Assembly (NCBI RefSeq): GCF_006539285.1 | Contig: NZ_BJMS01000010.1 | Span: forward strand, 1 to 56,742 | From: Sporolactobacillus inulinus | GTDB taxonomy: Bacteria; Bacillota; Bacilli; Bacillales; Sporolactobacillaceae | Length of the DNA: 56,742 nt | Direction: 5' to 3' | In this document: piece after piece, positions 1-8,531 of the stretch | Layout of the letters: every line of letters starts with the position of its first letter | How positions within the stretch are numbered: position 1 is the first letter of the stretch | Translations under genes and position numbers: made by a program | The notes under the pieces: model-generated | Databases searched by the model: none | What the model was told of the DNA's origin: nothing | What the model saw: the letters and a program-made list of their open reading frames with translations, nothing else

Positions 1-87
1 AATTTATTAAAGGTAAGATCACTTTTTAGAGAGTACTTAAATTCGCTAAACCCTGAAAATCCTGCCTTTGTGCCAATTTACAAATGA
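1..87 (+). CDS. C-terminal end of an upstream gene (partial; possibly coiA)
   Basis: The first 28 codons of frame 1 are open and end at TGA 85-87. The peptide ends NPENPAFVPIYK and looks like a genuine protein tail rather than random translation. In Bacillus the gene just before pepF is usually the competence gene coiA, so a CoiA C-terminus is the positional guess. The fragment is too short for me to recognise from sequence. If it is not coding, the first 242 bases hold only an intergenic stretch. Confidence 0.35.
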   Translation, partial: NLLKVRSLFREYLNSLNPENPAFVPIYK

Positions 88-242
88 ATGACCAACTTGA
101 ATTTTTCAGTCTTCTTTTTGCTTAAACGATTGTGGGTCGTCTTATGGAATGGCTTTCTTTTGATTGCGTGCGCCATAACCTACAGATTTGCTGGCTATAT
201 GCTAAACTATAGAGAACGAATGATGAGAATTGAGGGATAGCA

Positions 243-2063
243 TTGGAACAACGGTTAAAAAGAGAGCAAGTGCCAACAGAACAGACTTGGAATCTCAAGG
301 ATCTGTTTCCTACCCAAGAAGCCTATGTAGCAGAACTTAATGATATGAATGTTGAAGTAGCGAAAATCATTGCACAAAAAAGCAGCATGACCAACAGCAG
401 CAAGGCGCTCTATCAAGCCTTGGAAACCTATTTCGCTTTAAAAGGTCGGCTTTGGCGTCTATCTGCTTACGTGAGCCTGAAGCAATCCGCCGACAGCAGC
501 AACGCCGAAAACCAAGCGGATGCCGCTCGCGTTGATGCGGTCATTACTGAAATTGAAACGCAGTTGTCTTTTTTTGAGGATCAATTGATGGCTGTAGATG
601 AAAACAAACTGGCGGATTTTGAGAAAGCCACGCCTGAACTGAAGGAATACGCACCGTATTTTGATAAGCTTTTGCTTCGAAAACCACATCGCCTGCATCC
701 AGAAGCAGAAAAAACGATTAAGGCATTTTCGGAAGTGCTTGATGCTCCCTATACAATCTATTCACGCAGTAAGCTTGCCGACATGCAGTTTCATCCGGTT
801 ACTGACAGCAAGGGCACATCATTGCCTATGTCTTTCACACTTTATGAAAACAGATACGCATCGAGTCGTGATACCACGTTAAGAAGAAACGCCTATGCAT
901 CATTTACCGAAACCCTTGCCACCTATACGAATACCTTTGCTGCCGTGTATGCTGCCGAAGTTGCAAAAACGATTGCACTTGCCAAACTGCGCGGTTACAA
1001 ATCAGCAACGGAGTATATGCTTCAAGAACAACAGGTAAGCGAATCAATGTACATGAACCAATTGGATATTATCTACAAAGAACTGGCACCGCATATGCGG
1101 CGTTACGCAAAAATAAAACAAAAGTCTCTTAAACTGGATCGCATGACCTATGCCGACCTGCTTGCTCCGATCGATACCTCCGCCCCACAAACGACATTTA
1201 CGGATAGTAAAAAAGTGCTTCTTGAAGCCTTAGAAATAATGGGCCCGGAATATCATGCAATCATTGAAGAAGGTCTCAATAACCGTTGGGTGGACTACGG
1301 CGATAATATTGGAAAATCAACCGGCGGCTTCTGTTCTTCTCCATACGGTGCGCATTCCTATATCTTAATGACTTGGACCGGAGACATCCGCAACATTCTC
1401 ACCCTTGCCCATGAATTCGGACATGCCGGACACTTTATGCTCTCTCAAAAGTATCAAAAGTTAGCGAATTACCGCCCTTCCCTATTTTTTATTGAAGCAC
1501 CCTCTACGATGAACGAATTGATTCTCGCCCGTTATCTGAAACAGCAAGCAAAATCAGATGAAATGAAACGATCGGTCACCGAACGTCTTTTGAGTACCTA
1601 CTATCACAATTTTGTTACCCATCTTCTGGAAGGTGTTTATCAGCGGAAAGTATTCTGCCTGGCCGAAAATGGCGAGGCATTAACAGCTTCAGTACTGACC
1701 AGGCTATTCAATGAGACGCTCAAAGGGTTTTGGGGTGATGCCGTTGCACTTGATGAACGTGATGGATTAACCTGGATGCGGCAGCCGCATTATTACTCAG
1801 GATTGTATTCGTACACGTACTCCGCAGGACTAACGGTTGCAACGGCAGTTGCTGCTCAGATTGAAAAAGACGGTCAGCCAGCAATCAATCGTTGGCTCTC
1901 TGTTCTAAAAGCAGGTTCAAGACTTACCCCGCAGCAATTGATCGAAAAAGCGCATGTCGACATCACAAATCCGGAAACAATTCGCTCTGCCGTTGGTTAT
2001 GTTAGCTCACTTGTAGATGCTATGCAGACTGCTCCGCCCAACGAACACAGAGCAACTGTTTAA
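243..2063 (+). CDS. pepF: Oligoendopeptidase F (M3 zinc metallopeptidase)
   Basis: This is a cytosolic zinc endopeptidase of the M3B family, which cuts short peptides. At 606 residues it has the usual family length. The zinc site is visible at about residues 385-395 as LAHEFGHAGH (HExxH type), with a downstream EAPSTMNE stretch that supplies the third ligand in this family. The N-terminal half is the helical oligopeptidase F domain. It starts at TTG 243, behind GAGGGA at 233-238. A strong bidirectional terminator follows directly. In Bacilli pepF often lies beside competence or spx-adapter genes; here the chemoreceptor gene converges on it, so it is probably transcribed alone or with the partial gene upstream. 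Confidence 0.93.
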   Translation: MEQRLKREQVPTEQTWNLKDLFPTQEAYVAELNDMNVEVAKIIAQKSSMTNSSKALYQALETYFALKGRLWRLSAYVSLKQSADSSNAENQADAARVDAVITEIETQLSFFEDQLMAVDENKLADFEKATPELKEYAPYFDKLLLRKPHRLHPEAEKTIKAFSEVLDAPYTIYSRSKLADMQFHPVTDSKGTSLPMSFTLYENRYASSRDTTLRRNAYASFTETLATYTNTFAAVYAAEVAKTIALAKLRGYKSATEYMLQEQQVSESMYMNQLDIIYKELAPHMRRYAKIKQKSLKLDRMTYADLLAPIDTSAPQTTFTDSKKVLLEALEIMGPEYHAIIEEGLNNRWVDYGDNIGKSTGGFCSSPYGAHSYILMTWTGDIRNILTLAHEFGHAGHFMLSQKYQKLANYRPSLFFIEAPSTMNELILARYLKQQAKSDEMKRSVTERLLSTYYHNFVTHLLEGVYQRKVFCLAENGEALTASVLTRLFNETLKGFWGDAVALDERDGLTWMRQPHYYSGLYSYTYSAGLTVATAVAAQIEKDGQPAINRWLSVLKAGSRLTPQQLIEKAHVDITNPETIRSAVGYVSSLVDAMQTAPPNEHRATV

Positions 2064-2101
2064 AAAGAGCTGCCGACAATCACATCGGCAGCTCTTTTTT
2101 T
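2064..2101. terminator. Bidirectional Rho-independent terminator
   Basis: The stem pairs GAGCTGCCGA with TCGGCAGCTC around a short loop. It is flanked by an A run on the left and a T run on the right, so it can serve both pepF and the convergent chemoreceptor gene. Confidence 0.9.
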
Positions 2102-2143
2102 ATGTGGATAAATGAATCGCTTGCAGAACTTGACTGGAAAATA

Positions 2144-3862
2144 TTAATGCTCTAGTCTGAAGCGCTGAATCACCTTTTCAAATTGATTGGACGTATCTTC
2201 GATCATTTTTGCTTCCTTCATGTATCGACCAATGGATCGCTCAATTTTGTTCATCGACTGATTCACTTGAGCAACACTTGCCGCAGATTGCTGAGAGACT
2301 GCAGCAACTTCAGTAATTGACTGCTTCATTTGCACACCGATCAAGCTGACCTCATTCAAGTTTGACGATACATCCGTTAAGCTTGATCGTATATCAAGTG
2401 CATCCTGATTAATGACTGATAATACTTCCCCAGTATTTGTAATCTGCTGGACGCCATTCGCCACCTGTTCTTGACTCGCATTTAGCGCATCCTTGACACG
2501 ATCAAATCCCTTGTACACCGCGCTGAGCATCAGGGATATCTCCTTTGTCGATTCAGAGGTTTGATTCGACAGGTTTCGTATCGAATCGGCGATTACACTG
2601 AATCCACTGCTCTCTTGATCTGTTCGCGCCGCTTCGATCGCCGCATTTAACGCCAATAGATTGGTTTGCCCTGCAATGTGGCCAATGGATTCAATGAATT
2701 TAGTCAGTTGTGCCAATTGCTGCTTAAACTCTTCCATTTTGCGGCTTGAGTCGTTCACACTCAATTTAATCGTCTTCATGTGCTGCTGCGAGTTTTCAAT
2801 CATTGACCGTCCGGTTTCCGTCAAGTCTGAAGCGTCCTGTGCTTGATGGAGCACTGAGGAAAGCATGGCAACTTCCTTGGTTAAGCGTTCGCTAAAATTC
2901 TCAGTGAACTGTGCGATGTGGACGGTATTTGCCGCTTGCCGATCAAAACCATGGGCGAGTTGATCCATGATTCGGATCATCTCTTTGCTTTCCGTTGAGA
3001 CGGACTGGGTCGATTGAATTAACGCTTGTCCACTTGCTTTAGATCTTTTCGCTGCCTCAACCATCATCCGAATCAGTCCGAGCAGATCAGCTTTCATTTT
3101 TTCCATGGAATCTGCAATCAAGCCGAGTTCATCTTTATTTGTTTTTGCTTTCTCATGTTCGGTTAAGTCGCCGCCAGCGATCCGTTCGGTAAGTCCAATG
3201 ACGTATCTGAATGAGTGCTTCATTTCTTTGCTGACGCGCCATGTAATCGCGCAACTGATTAAAAGCGTCACGACGATACTCACGGCTAGAAAAAGCATCG
3301 CCCCGACGACTTGTTTTCGAACAAGATCCATCGCCCGTTGCTGTTCATCAATGACTGAATCTCGCAATTGATTAATGCGCTTTATGCTTCTTGCTTGAAT
3401 CGCATTCTGTTCTTGATGCACTCTTGAAAGTTCCTTTTTCTGATTCATCAGAACCGCAGGCACAAATTCACTTTGAAAAAGATTAAACAGCCGTGAATCA
3501 TCAGTTATAATCTGAGAAAACCATTTTTTCTGATCGGGTGTATTCATATAAGGCTTTAAATTCTTTTCCGCTTGGTTGAGTTTGGTCTGCTCTTGCGTGT
3601 ACAGCTTCACAGATCGGTCCCCAGGTTCGAGAAGATAATCAATGATGCGCGCATCTTTTGATTTAAATAGTGTTCCAATTTCAGTAATTTGCGCCGCACG
3701 TTCACCCGCCGCACGTGCTTCCTCTGCTCCTTTCATAGACTGGTAAAGTAAAAGTGTTGATGCTGCAGCTGAGAGAAACATCAGAATGATGACTACCCAT
3801 AAGCCAACTGAAAATTTCATGCTGATTGTACTTTTCTCCCACAGTTTGCGCATTCGATTCAT
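2144..3862 (-). CDS. Methyl-accepting chemotaxis protein
   Basis: This is a transmembrane chemoreceptor that would signal to CheA/CheW. The first transmembrane helix is near residues 15-38, followed by a helical extracellular sensor of about 150 residues (four-helix-bundle type). A second helix lies near 185-207, then a HAMP domain and the long cytoplasmic signalling coiled coil. The hairpin tip is recognisable as [14 protein letters not shown], but what follows (RTDQESSGFSVIADSIRNLS) departs from the usual [18 protein letters not shown] chose ATG 3862, 11 bases after GGAG. A GTG at 3874 is also in frame but overlaps that GGAG. It stands alone, convergent with pepF. The ligand cannot be told from sequence. 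Confidence 0.9.
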   Translation of the reverse strand: MNRMRKLWEKSTISMKFSVGLWVVIILMFLSAAASTLLLYQSMKGAEEARAAGERAAQITEIGTLFKSKDARIIDYLLEPGDRSVKLYTQEQTKLNQAEKNLKPYMNTPDQKKWFSQIITDDSRLFNLFQSEFVPAVLMNQKKELSRVHQEQNAIQARSIKRINQLRDSVIDEQQRAMDLVRKQVVGAMLFLAVSIVVTLLISCAITWRVSKEMKHSFRYVIGLTERIAGGDLTEHEKAKTNKDELGLIADSMEKMKADLLGLIRMMVEAAKRSKASGQALIQSTQSVSTESKEMIRIMDQLAHGFDRQAANTVHIAQFTENFSERLTKEVAMLSSVLHQAQDASDLTETGRSMIENSQQHMKTIKLSVNDSSRKMEEFKQQLAQLTKFIESIGHIAGQTNLLALNAAIEAARTDQESSGFSVIADSIRNLSNQTSESTKEISLMLSAVYKGFDRVKDALNASQEQVANGVQQITNTGEVLSVINQDALDIRSSLTDVSSNLNEVSLIGVQMKQSITEVAAVSQQSAASVAQVNQSMNKIERSIGRYMKEAKMIEDTSNQFEKVIQRFRLEH

Positions 3863-4085
3863 CGTTTCACACACTCCATTGACCTGTGTCGTTTCCTACT
3901 CTATAAGTGTTCAATCAAATCGAACGCAAATAAAGAGGTAAAACGTTAAAGGAATGTAAATTTATCTTTACACTTTCTTTTTGACGGATTCATTTATCGG
4001 CTACGCTTGAAAAAATACTTCTATCTTGTCCCCTTCGGATCATAGATTAATAGAGCAGCATGCAGCAAAATCGGGAGGGACAAGC

Positions 4086-5174
4086 TTGAAAAAAATCAAT
4101 CCAACACTAAAAATGCAGCAAACAGCCCAACCATCGCTCCTCTTCCACTACCTTTTTTTTATCACTTTGGTTTATGGTTTGGCGATTTTGATCAGTATCA
4201 GCCAATTCAAAATTGGCGCCGTTGAAGACGCAATGCAAAAAGCTGACTGGCCTGCCGAGGTACTGCTCACTGAAACCTTTGGCAATGAAAATAACGTCTT
4301 TAACCATGCATTGGACAAGCAAGAACGTCCCAAATCGCTTTCTCATGTTATCTTTGAAGCAATCACGGAGCTACATTTTGATGACAATCGCAGCCTGTTT
4401 GGCTCTGAGCTTCCAGGCTTTTCGATTTATAATACACGAATTTTTGTCGCCGGAAAGGGACTGAATTATACAAATCTCCCCAAAGATAATCCCCCGCCGC
4501 CACAAATTAATATCGAAACGCCTGAGCCTGATGAACCGAAACAAGATGAACCCAATAAAAGCAATGAGAAGCTAAAAAAGACGGTGTTGCTCTATCATAC
4601 GCACCCATGGGAGTCGTATAATCCAATCAACAATGGACAGGTCACCACAACCGATCCGAATAAGAGTGTCGCCATCGATGGAAAAGAAGTCGGCCAAGTG
4701 CTTGCGCAAAACGGAATTGGTTATGTCCATCTGATCAAGCAAGGATGGGGCTATAATGAGGCATATCAAAGTTCACGAGCGATGGTTCAAAAGGAATTGA
4801 AAAAAACATCAAGCCTCAACTATCTCATAGACATTCATCGTGATTCTTCTGGAAAAAGCGTCACGACCATGAAAATCGGCAGCACCTCATTTGCACGCAT
4901 CAGTATCATCATTGGTGAAGCGAATCCAAATTATTCTGCCAACCTTTATCTGGCTAAAAAAGTAAAATCCGAGCTTGATAAGCGTTATCCAGATCTAGTT
5001 CGTGGAATTGTCGGCAAAACAAAGTTAACGGGAAACGGGGTATACAATCAGGATTTGTCAAAGAATGCCCTTTTGGTTGAAATTGGCGGTATCGATAATA
5101 ACCAACAGGAAATCACGCGCAGTTCTCAAGCATTCGCCGAAGCCTTGGCTAAGATCATCAAACAAAATAATTAA
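4086..5174 (+). CDS. spoIIP: Stage II sporulation protein P
   Basis: SpoIIP is the peptidoglycan amidase/endopeptidase of the SpoIID-SpoIIM-SpoIIP engulfment machine, anchored in the mother-cell membrane. The 362-residue product has an N-terminal membrane anchor at about residues 18-38, a proline-rich linker (DNPPPPQ, then EPDEPKQDEP), and the SpoIIP catalytic domain. Family hallmarks are LLYHTHPWESY near residue 170, LIDIHRDSS near 250 and ALLVEIGGIDNN near the C-terminus. The true start is TTG 4086, seven bases after GGGAGG at 4073-4078; a further in-frame TTG at 4026 lacks a ribosome binding site. The usual neighbour gpr is absent. Its presence implies a spore-forming organism. Confidence 0.9.
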   Translation: MKKINPTLKMQQTAQPSLLFHYLFFITLVYGLAILISISQFKIGAVEDAMQKADWPAEVLLTETFGNENNVFNHALDKQERPKSLSHVIFEAITELHFDDNRSLFGSELPGFSIYNTRIFVAGKGLNYTNLPKDNPPPPQINIETPEPDEPKQDEPNKSNEKLKKTVLLYHTHPWESYNPINNGQVTTTDPNKSVAIDGKEVGQVLAQNGIGYVHLIKQGWGYNEAYQSSRAMVQKELKKTSSLNYLIDIHRDSSGKSVTTMKIGSTSFARISIIIGEANPNYSANLYLAKKVKSELDKRYPDLVRGIVGKTKLTGNGVYNQDLSKNALLVEIGGIDNNQQEITRSSQAFAEALAKIIKQNN

Positions 5175-5180
5175 AAAGAG

Positions 5181-5209
5181 TTGTAATATTTAGCACCAGG
5201 TATTAATAT
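5181..5209 (+). promoter_or_regulatory. Sigma-A-type promoter of the acyl-CoA synthetase gene
   Basis: TTGTAA (5181-5186) and TAATAT (5204-5209) are separated by 17 bases. The expected transcription start is near 5216, just before the dyad at 5223-5250. Confidence 0.6.
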
Positions 5210-5222
5210 TAACCTATAACAC

Positions 5223-5250
5223 CACTTTTGAATGGCTTACTTCAAAAGTG
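5223..5250. promoter_or_regulatory. Perfect 10-bp inverted repeat, candidate operator
   Basis: CACTTTTGAA and TTCAAAAGTG are exact inverted copies around an 8-base spacer. No T run follows, so it is not a terminator. It sits right after the predicted start of transcription and ends 27 bases before the ATG. That position suits a repressor site, for example of a TetR-type fatty-acid regulator, but the regulator is not identified here. Confidence 0.5.
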
Positions 5251-5277
5251 AACCTTATAGGGAGATGGGCGAAAAAA

Positions 5278-6867
5278 ATGGAACTCACAGACCTTATTGC
5301 ACCACAGAAATACAATCTTACAAATGAAATTGATCGGTTTGATTCAGATCGGATCGCTTTGTACTGGGAAAATGAAGCGGGTGAAAAACGAACCGTTACC
5401 TATCATGAACTCATTCAAAAAGGAAAGCAATTTGCCAATGTACTCAACCATTTAGGTATAAAAAAAGGCGATAAAATCATGACGATCGTGCCGAGAATCA
5501 TCGACGCTTACGTCATCTATCTAGGTGCCTTGCGCGCAGGGATTGCGGTCATTCCAGGCTCTGAGATGCTGCGCTCCAAAGATATCAGTTATCGCATTAA
5601 TCAGGGTGAAGCAAAAGCAATTGTCGTTTATGAAGCATTCACCGAACAGGTGGATCACATCGATGAGACGATGCCATCTCTTCAACATAAGATTTCCGTT
5701 GCCGGCGAATCAAACGGATGGCTTTCAATGGACCGGCTAATGGATCAAGCGCCGACTACCTATACAACTGTTGATACAGAGAAAGATGATATGGCTTTTC
5801 TCACCTACACCTCCGGAACAACGGGCACGCCTAAGGGCGTGGTGCACACCCATGCATGGGCTTATGCTCACCTGAGAATTGCTCCCGAACGTTGGCTTGA
5901 TGTACGTGAAGGAGATACGGTATGGGCAACCGCAGGTCCAGGATGGCAGAAATGGATTTGGAGTCCTTTCCTTTCCGTGCTTGGAAAAGGCGTCACCGGT
6001 CTCGTTTATTTTGGACGCTTCCATCCGGAAAAACAGCTTCAGCTGCTTCAAGATTACAAAGTTAATGTCCTTTGCTGCACACCAACCGAATATCGATTGA
6101 TGTCCAAAGTCGACCATTTGGATCACTATGATCTTTCCCAGCTTCATACCGCCTGCTCTGCAGGAGAAGCGTTGAATCGGGGCGTCATCGATGTATTCAA
6201 GAATACGTTTGATCTTCAGCTCAAAGATGGCTATGGTCAGACCGAAAGCACCTTGCTGATCGGTACGCTCGTTGGTAAAGATATTCGCATTGGCTCAATG
6301 GGACAGCCGATCCTTGATGAGTTTATCACGATCATTGATGAAGAAGGTCATGAGGTTCCTGAAGGCGTTGTCGGAAACATTGCTGTTCGCCGCGATTTTC
6401 CAGCACTGTTCAAAACCTATTATCAGCAGCCGGAGCGGTATCAAAAATCAGTTATCGGTAATTACTTCCTAACCGGTGATCGTGCGTCAAGGGATAAGGA
6501 CAACTATTTCTGGTTCAAAGGCAGACGTGATGATATCATCATCAGCTCGGGTTATACAATCGGGCCTTCAGAAGTTGAGGATGTACTTCTGAAGCACGAG
6601 GCGGTTAAAGATTGTGCCGTCGTCGCCAGCCCTGATCCAGTCCGTGGAAACATTGTTAAAGCCTTTGTTATTCTGAAAGAAGGCTACAAAGAAAGTCCGG
6701 CTTTGATACCGGAGTTGCAGAAGTTCACGAAAAAAAATACCGCTCCATACAAATATCCAAGGGCGATCGAGTTTGTTAGCGATTTGCCTAAGACTGTATC
6801 AGGCAAAATTATGCGTTCCGCGCTGCGCGATTTGGAACTTCAGCGGGCAAAAGAACAGCAAAACTAA
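5278..6867 (+). CDS. AMP-forming acyl-CoA synthetase (medium-chain/acetyl-CoA synthetase type)
   Basis: The enzyme would activate a carboxylic acid with ATP and load it on CoA through an acyl-adenylate. The 529-residue product has the ANL-superfamily motifs in order: the phosphate loop TYTSGTTGTPKGVVH near residue 180, GYGQTES near 320, LTGDRASRDKDNYFWFKGRRDD with the hinge region near 400, and PKTVSGKIMRS with the catalytic lysine near the C-terminus. The pattern fits the medium-chain (MACS) group rather than long-chain FadD. I start it at ATG 5278, behind GGAGATGG at 5261-5268; a GTG at 5248 lies inside the dyad and is unlikely. It is a single-gene unit ending at a strong terminator. The substrate cannot be assigned. 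Confidence 0.85.
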   Translation: MELTDLIAPQKYNLTNEIDRFDSDRIALYWENEAGEKRTVTYHELIQKGKQFANVLNHLGIKKGDKIMTIVPRIIDAYVIYLGALRAGIAVIPGSEMLRSKDISYRINQGEAKAIVVYEAFTEQVDHIDETMPSLQHKISVAGESNGWLSMDRLMDQAPTTYTTVDTEKDDMAFLTYTSGTTGTPKGVVHTHAWAYAHLRIAPERWLDVREGDTVWATAGPGWQKWIWSPFLSVLGKGVTGLVYFGRFHPEKQLQLLQDYKVNVLCCTPTEYRLMSKVDHLDHYDLSQLHTACSAGEALNRGVIDVFKNTFDLQLKDGYGQTESTLLIGTLVGKDIRIGSMGQPILDEFITIIDEEGHEVPEGVVGNIAVRRDFPALFKTYYQQPERYQKSVIGNYFLTGDRASRDKDNYFWFKGRRDDIIISSGYTIGPSEVEDVLLKHEAVKDCAVVASPDPVRGNIVKAFVILKEGYKESPALIPELQKFTKKNTAPYKYPRAIEFVSDLPKTVSGKIMRSALRDLELQRAKEQQN

Positions 6868-6881
6868 AAAATTGCTGCATT

Positions 6882-6920
6882 AAAAATCCGAAAGGTGCTT
6901 ATGACCTTTCGGATTTTTTT
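6882..6920. terminator. Bidirectional terminator
   Basis: The stem AATCCGAAAGGT/ACCTTTCGGATT is flanked by A and T runs. It lies between the convergent acyl-CoA synthetase and SDR genes and overlaps the last bases of the SDR gene. Confidence 0.9.
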
Positions 6921-7686
6921 AGTGCTTTGTTGGTCGCACTGCCATCTTCACAGCTTTCGCGCCCAAAATTCTTGGGAGAAATTTTGCAGCAACAGCACCG
7001 AATTGATTAAGCGCACCGGGGATAACAACCCGCTTCCCCCGTTCCATTGCTTGATAGCCAAGCTTTGCTACCCGATGCGCATCCATCGAGCGGCTGAAGA
7101 GCCGTACATTTTCCGCGTGTGCGGTCGTTCCAAAATTTGTATGCGTTGGTCCAGGACATAGCGCAGTTACCGTCACCCCGCTTCCCTTCAGTTCTTCAGA
7201 CAGTGCCTCGGAAAAAGAAAGGACAAAGGCTTTCGTTGCAAAATACACCGTCATATATGGGCCAGGCTGATAAGCAGCCGTGCTTGCGACATTCATGATC
7301 TTTCCTGATCGACTTCTAATGTCGGCAAGAAAATAATAGCTGAGTTCGGTCAGTGCGCTGCAATTAAGTCGGATCATGTCACTCATCGGTTCGATCGGCA
7401 CTTGATCGAAACGACCAATTAACCCAAACCCTGCATTATTAATGAGCCGATCAACGACCAGCCCCCTCTGCTTTACCTCCTGATAAACCTCGCGAGCGGC
7501 ATTCACAGCACTTAAATCTTTTTTGATGATCGTAACGTTCCGATGCGGCATCTCATCTTTCATCTTGCCCATCATCTTTTCGTTGCGTGATACAAGGATC
7601 AGGTGCACCGGTTCATGAGCAAACAATTTTGCGAAAGCATTGCCGATCCCGCTTGTAGCTCCCGTAATTAATATTGTTTTGACCAC
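6919..7686 (-). CDS. Short-chain dehydrogenase/reductase (classical SDR)
   Basis: This is a soluble NAD(P)-dependent oxidoreductase of 255 residues, the normal size for a classical SDR. The cofactor motif TGATSGIG is at residues 8-15, NNAG near 90, the catalytic serine region MNVAST near 140, and the YxxxK pair as YFATK near 155. It starts at GTG 7686 after GGGAGGG. It follows ykoC on the same strand after a 44-base gap with no terminator seen, so it may be read as the last gene of the thiamin-transport operon. The substrate is unknown; the closest remembered relatives are DltE-like SDRs. Confidence 0.85.
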   Translation of the reverse strand: MVKTILITGATSGIGNAFAKLFAHEPVHLILVSRNEKMMGKMKDEMPHRNVTIIKKDLSAVNAAREVYQEVKQRGLVVDRLINNAGFGLIGRFDQVPIEPMSDMIRLNCSALTELSYYFLADIRSRSGKIMNVASTAAYQPGPYMTVYFATKAFVLSFSEALSEELKGSGVTVTALCPGPTHTNFGTTAHAENVRLFSRSMDAHRVAKLGYQAMERGKRVVIPGALNQFGAVAAKFLPRILGAKAVKMAVRPTKH

Positions 7687-7730
7687 TTTATCCCTCCCAA
7701 CATCCTACACCAATCATGCACTGTTGAGAC

Positions 7731-8531
7731 TCAATGATCAAGAACATTCGTATACGGGGTAATCGGCAGAACATTCGAAAGAACAAAACCGAGTGTTACC
7801 GTACAAAAAATAATGAGCACAAAGTAAATATCCTTTTTGCTCCAGTTGATTTTATAATAATAGGTTCGTTCCGCAGTCATCGAAAAACGCTTTGCTTCCA
7901 TTGCAATTGCCGTGCGCTGTGCACGGCGAATCGATTGAGCGAGCATGGAAATGCAATAACGGGTCATACGCTTGCAGAACTCATTAAGTCCTTTTTGACG
8001 GTTCATCCCGCGCACACGCATCGCCTGGCGGATCTTCACAAATTCCTCTGCCATCATTGGAATCATGCGAAAAGCAGCCATAAACCCATAAGCGTATCGG
8101 GCTGGAACGTTCAGCTGCTGCATTAATGAATAGAAAAACGGAACCGGCTGCGTCGTTGTTGCAAAAACCATGCCGATTAAGCTAAACGTAAACGTTCGAA
8201 GACCGAGCAGTATTCCTCGAGCCAGACTTTCCCGTGTAATGAGGATCAGTCCTTTTTGAAAAAGGACTGAACTGCCTTTTCCGAAAAAAATCATCGCCGA
8301 CGCACTAAACAGCGAGACGATTAAGGTCAGAATCACAAACCAAAACGACCACTTGCCTGATAACCCGCCGACAAAAAAATACAGGATGAAAAACAAGAGT
8401 GCTGTCCAAATCATTGTATTTAGATTCGTGACGAACAGATACAAGATGAACAGCGAAGAGACAAGGAGAAATTTCAGACTTGGATTCACTTTAAAAAATA
8501 ATTTGTTCGTGTTTCCCCAAACCGTATCCAT
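7731..8531 (-). CDS. ykoC: ECF transporter T component (EcfT, YkoC type)
   Basis: This is the membrane coupling subunit of an energy-coupling-factor importer. The 266-residue product has several hydrophobic helices and two coupling-helix signatures, AMRVRGM near residue 170 and AMEAKRF near 215, which contact the ATPases. It starts at ATG 8531 after GGAAAGGAG. Its first 41 bases overlap the end of the ATPase gene, so translation is probably coupled. Together with ykoD and ykoE under the TPP riboswitch it should import a thiamin precursor, hydroxymethylpyrimidine in the B. subtilis system as usually annotated. Confidence 0.88.
   Translation of the reverse strand: MDTVWGNTNKLFFKVNPSLKFLLVSSLFILYLFVTNLNTMIWTALLFFILYFFVGGLSGKWSFWFVILTLIVSLFSASAMIFFGKGSSVLFQKGLILITRESLARGILLGLRTFTFSLIGMVFATTTQPVPFFYSLMQQLNVPARYAYGFMAAFRMIPMMAEEFVKIRQAMRVRGMNRQKGLNEFCKRMTRYCISMLAQSIRRAQRTAIAMEAKRFSMTAERTYYYKINWSKKDIYFVLIIFCTVTLGFVLSNVLPITPYTNVLDH

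Noticed and set aside
3994-4001. GCCGATAA on the minus strand as a sigma-D -10 for the first chemoreceptor
   Set aside because: No TAAA is found about 15 bases upstream, so the match is half a promoter only.
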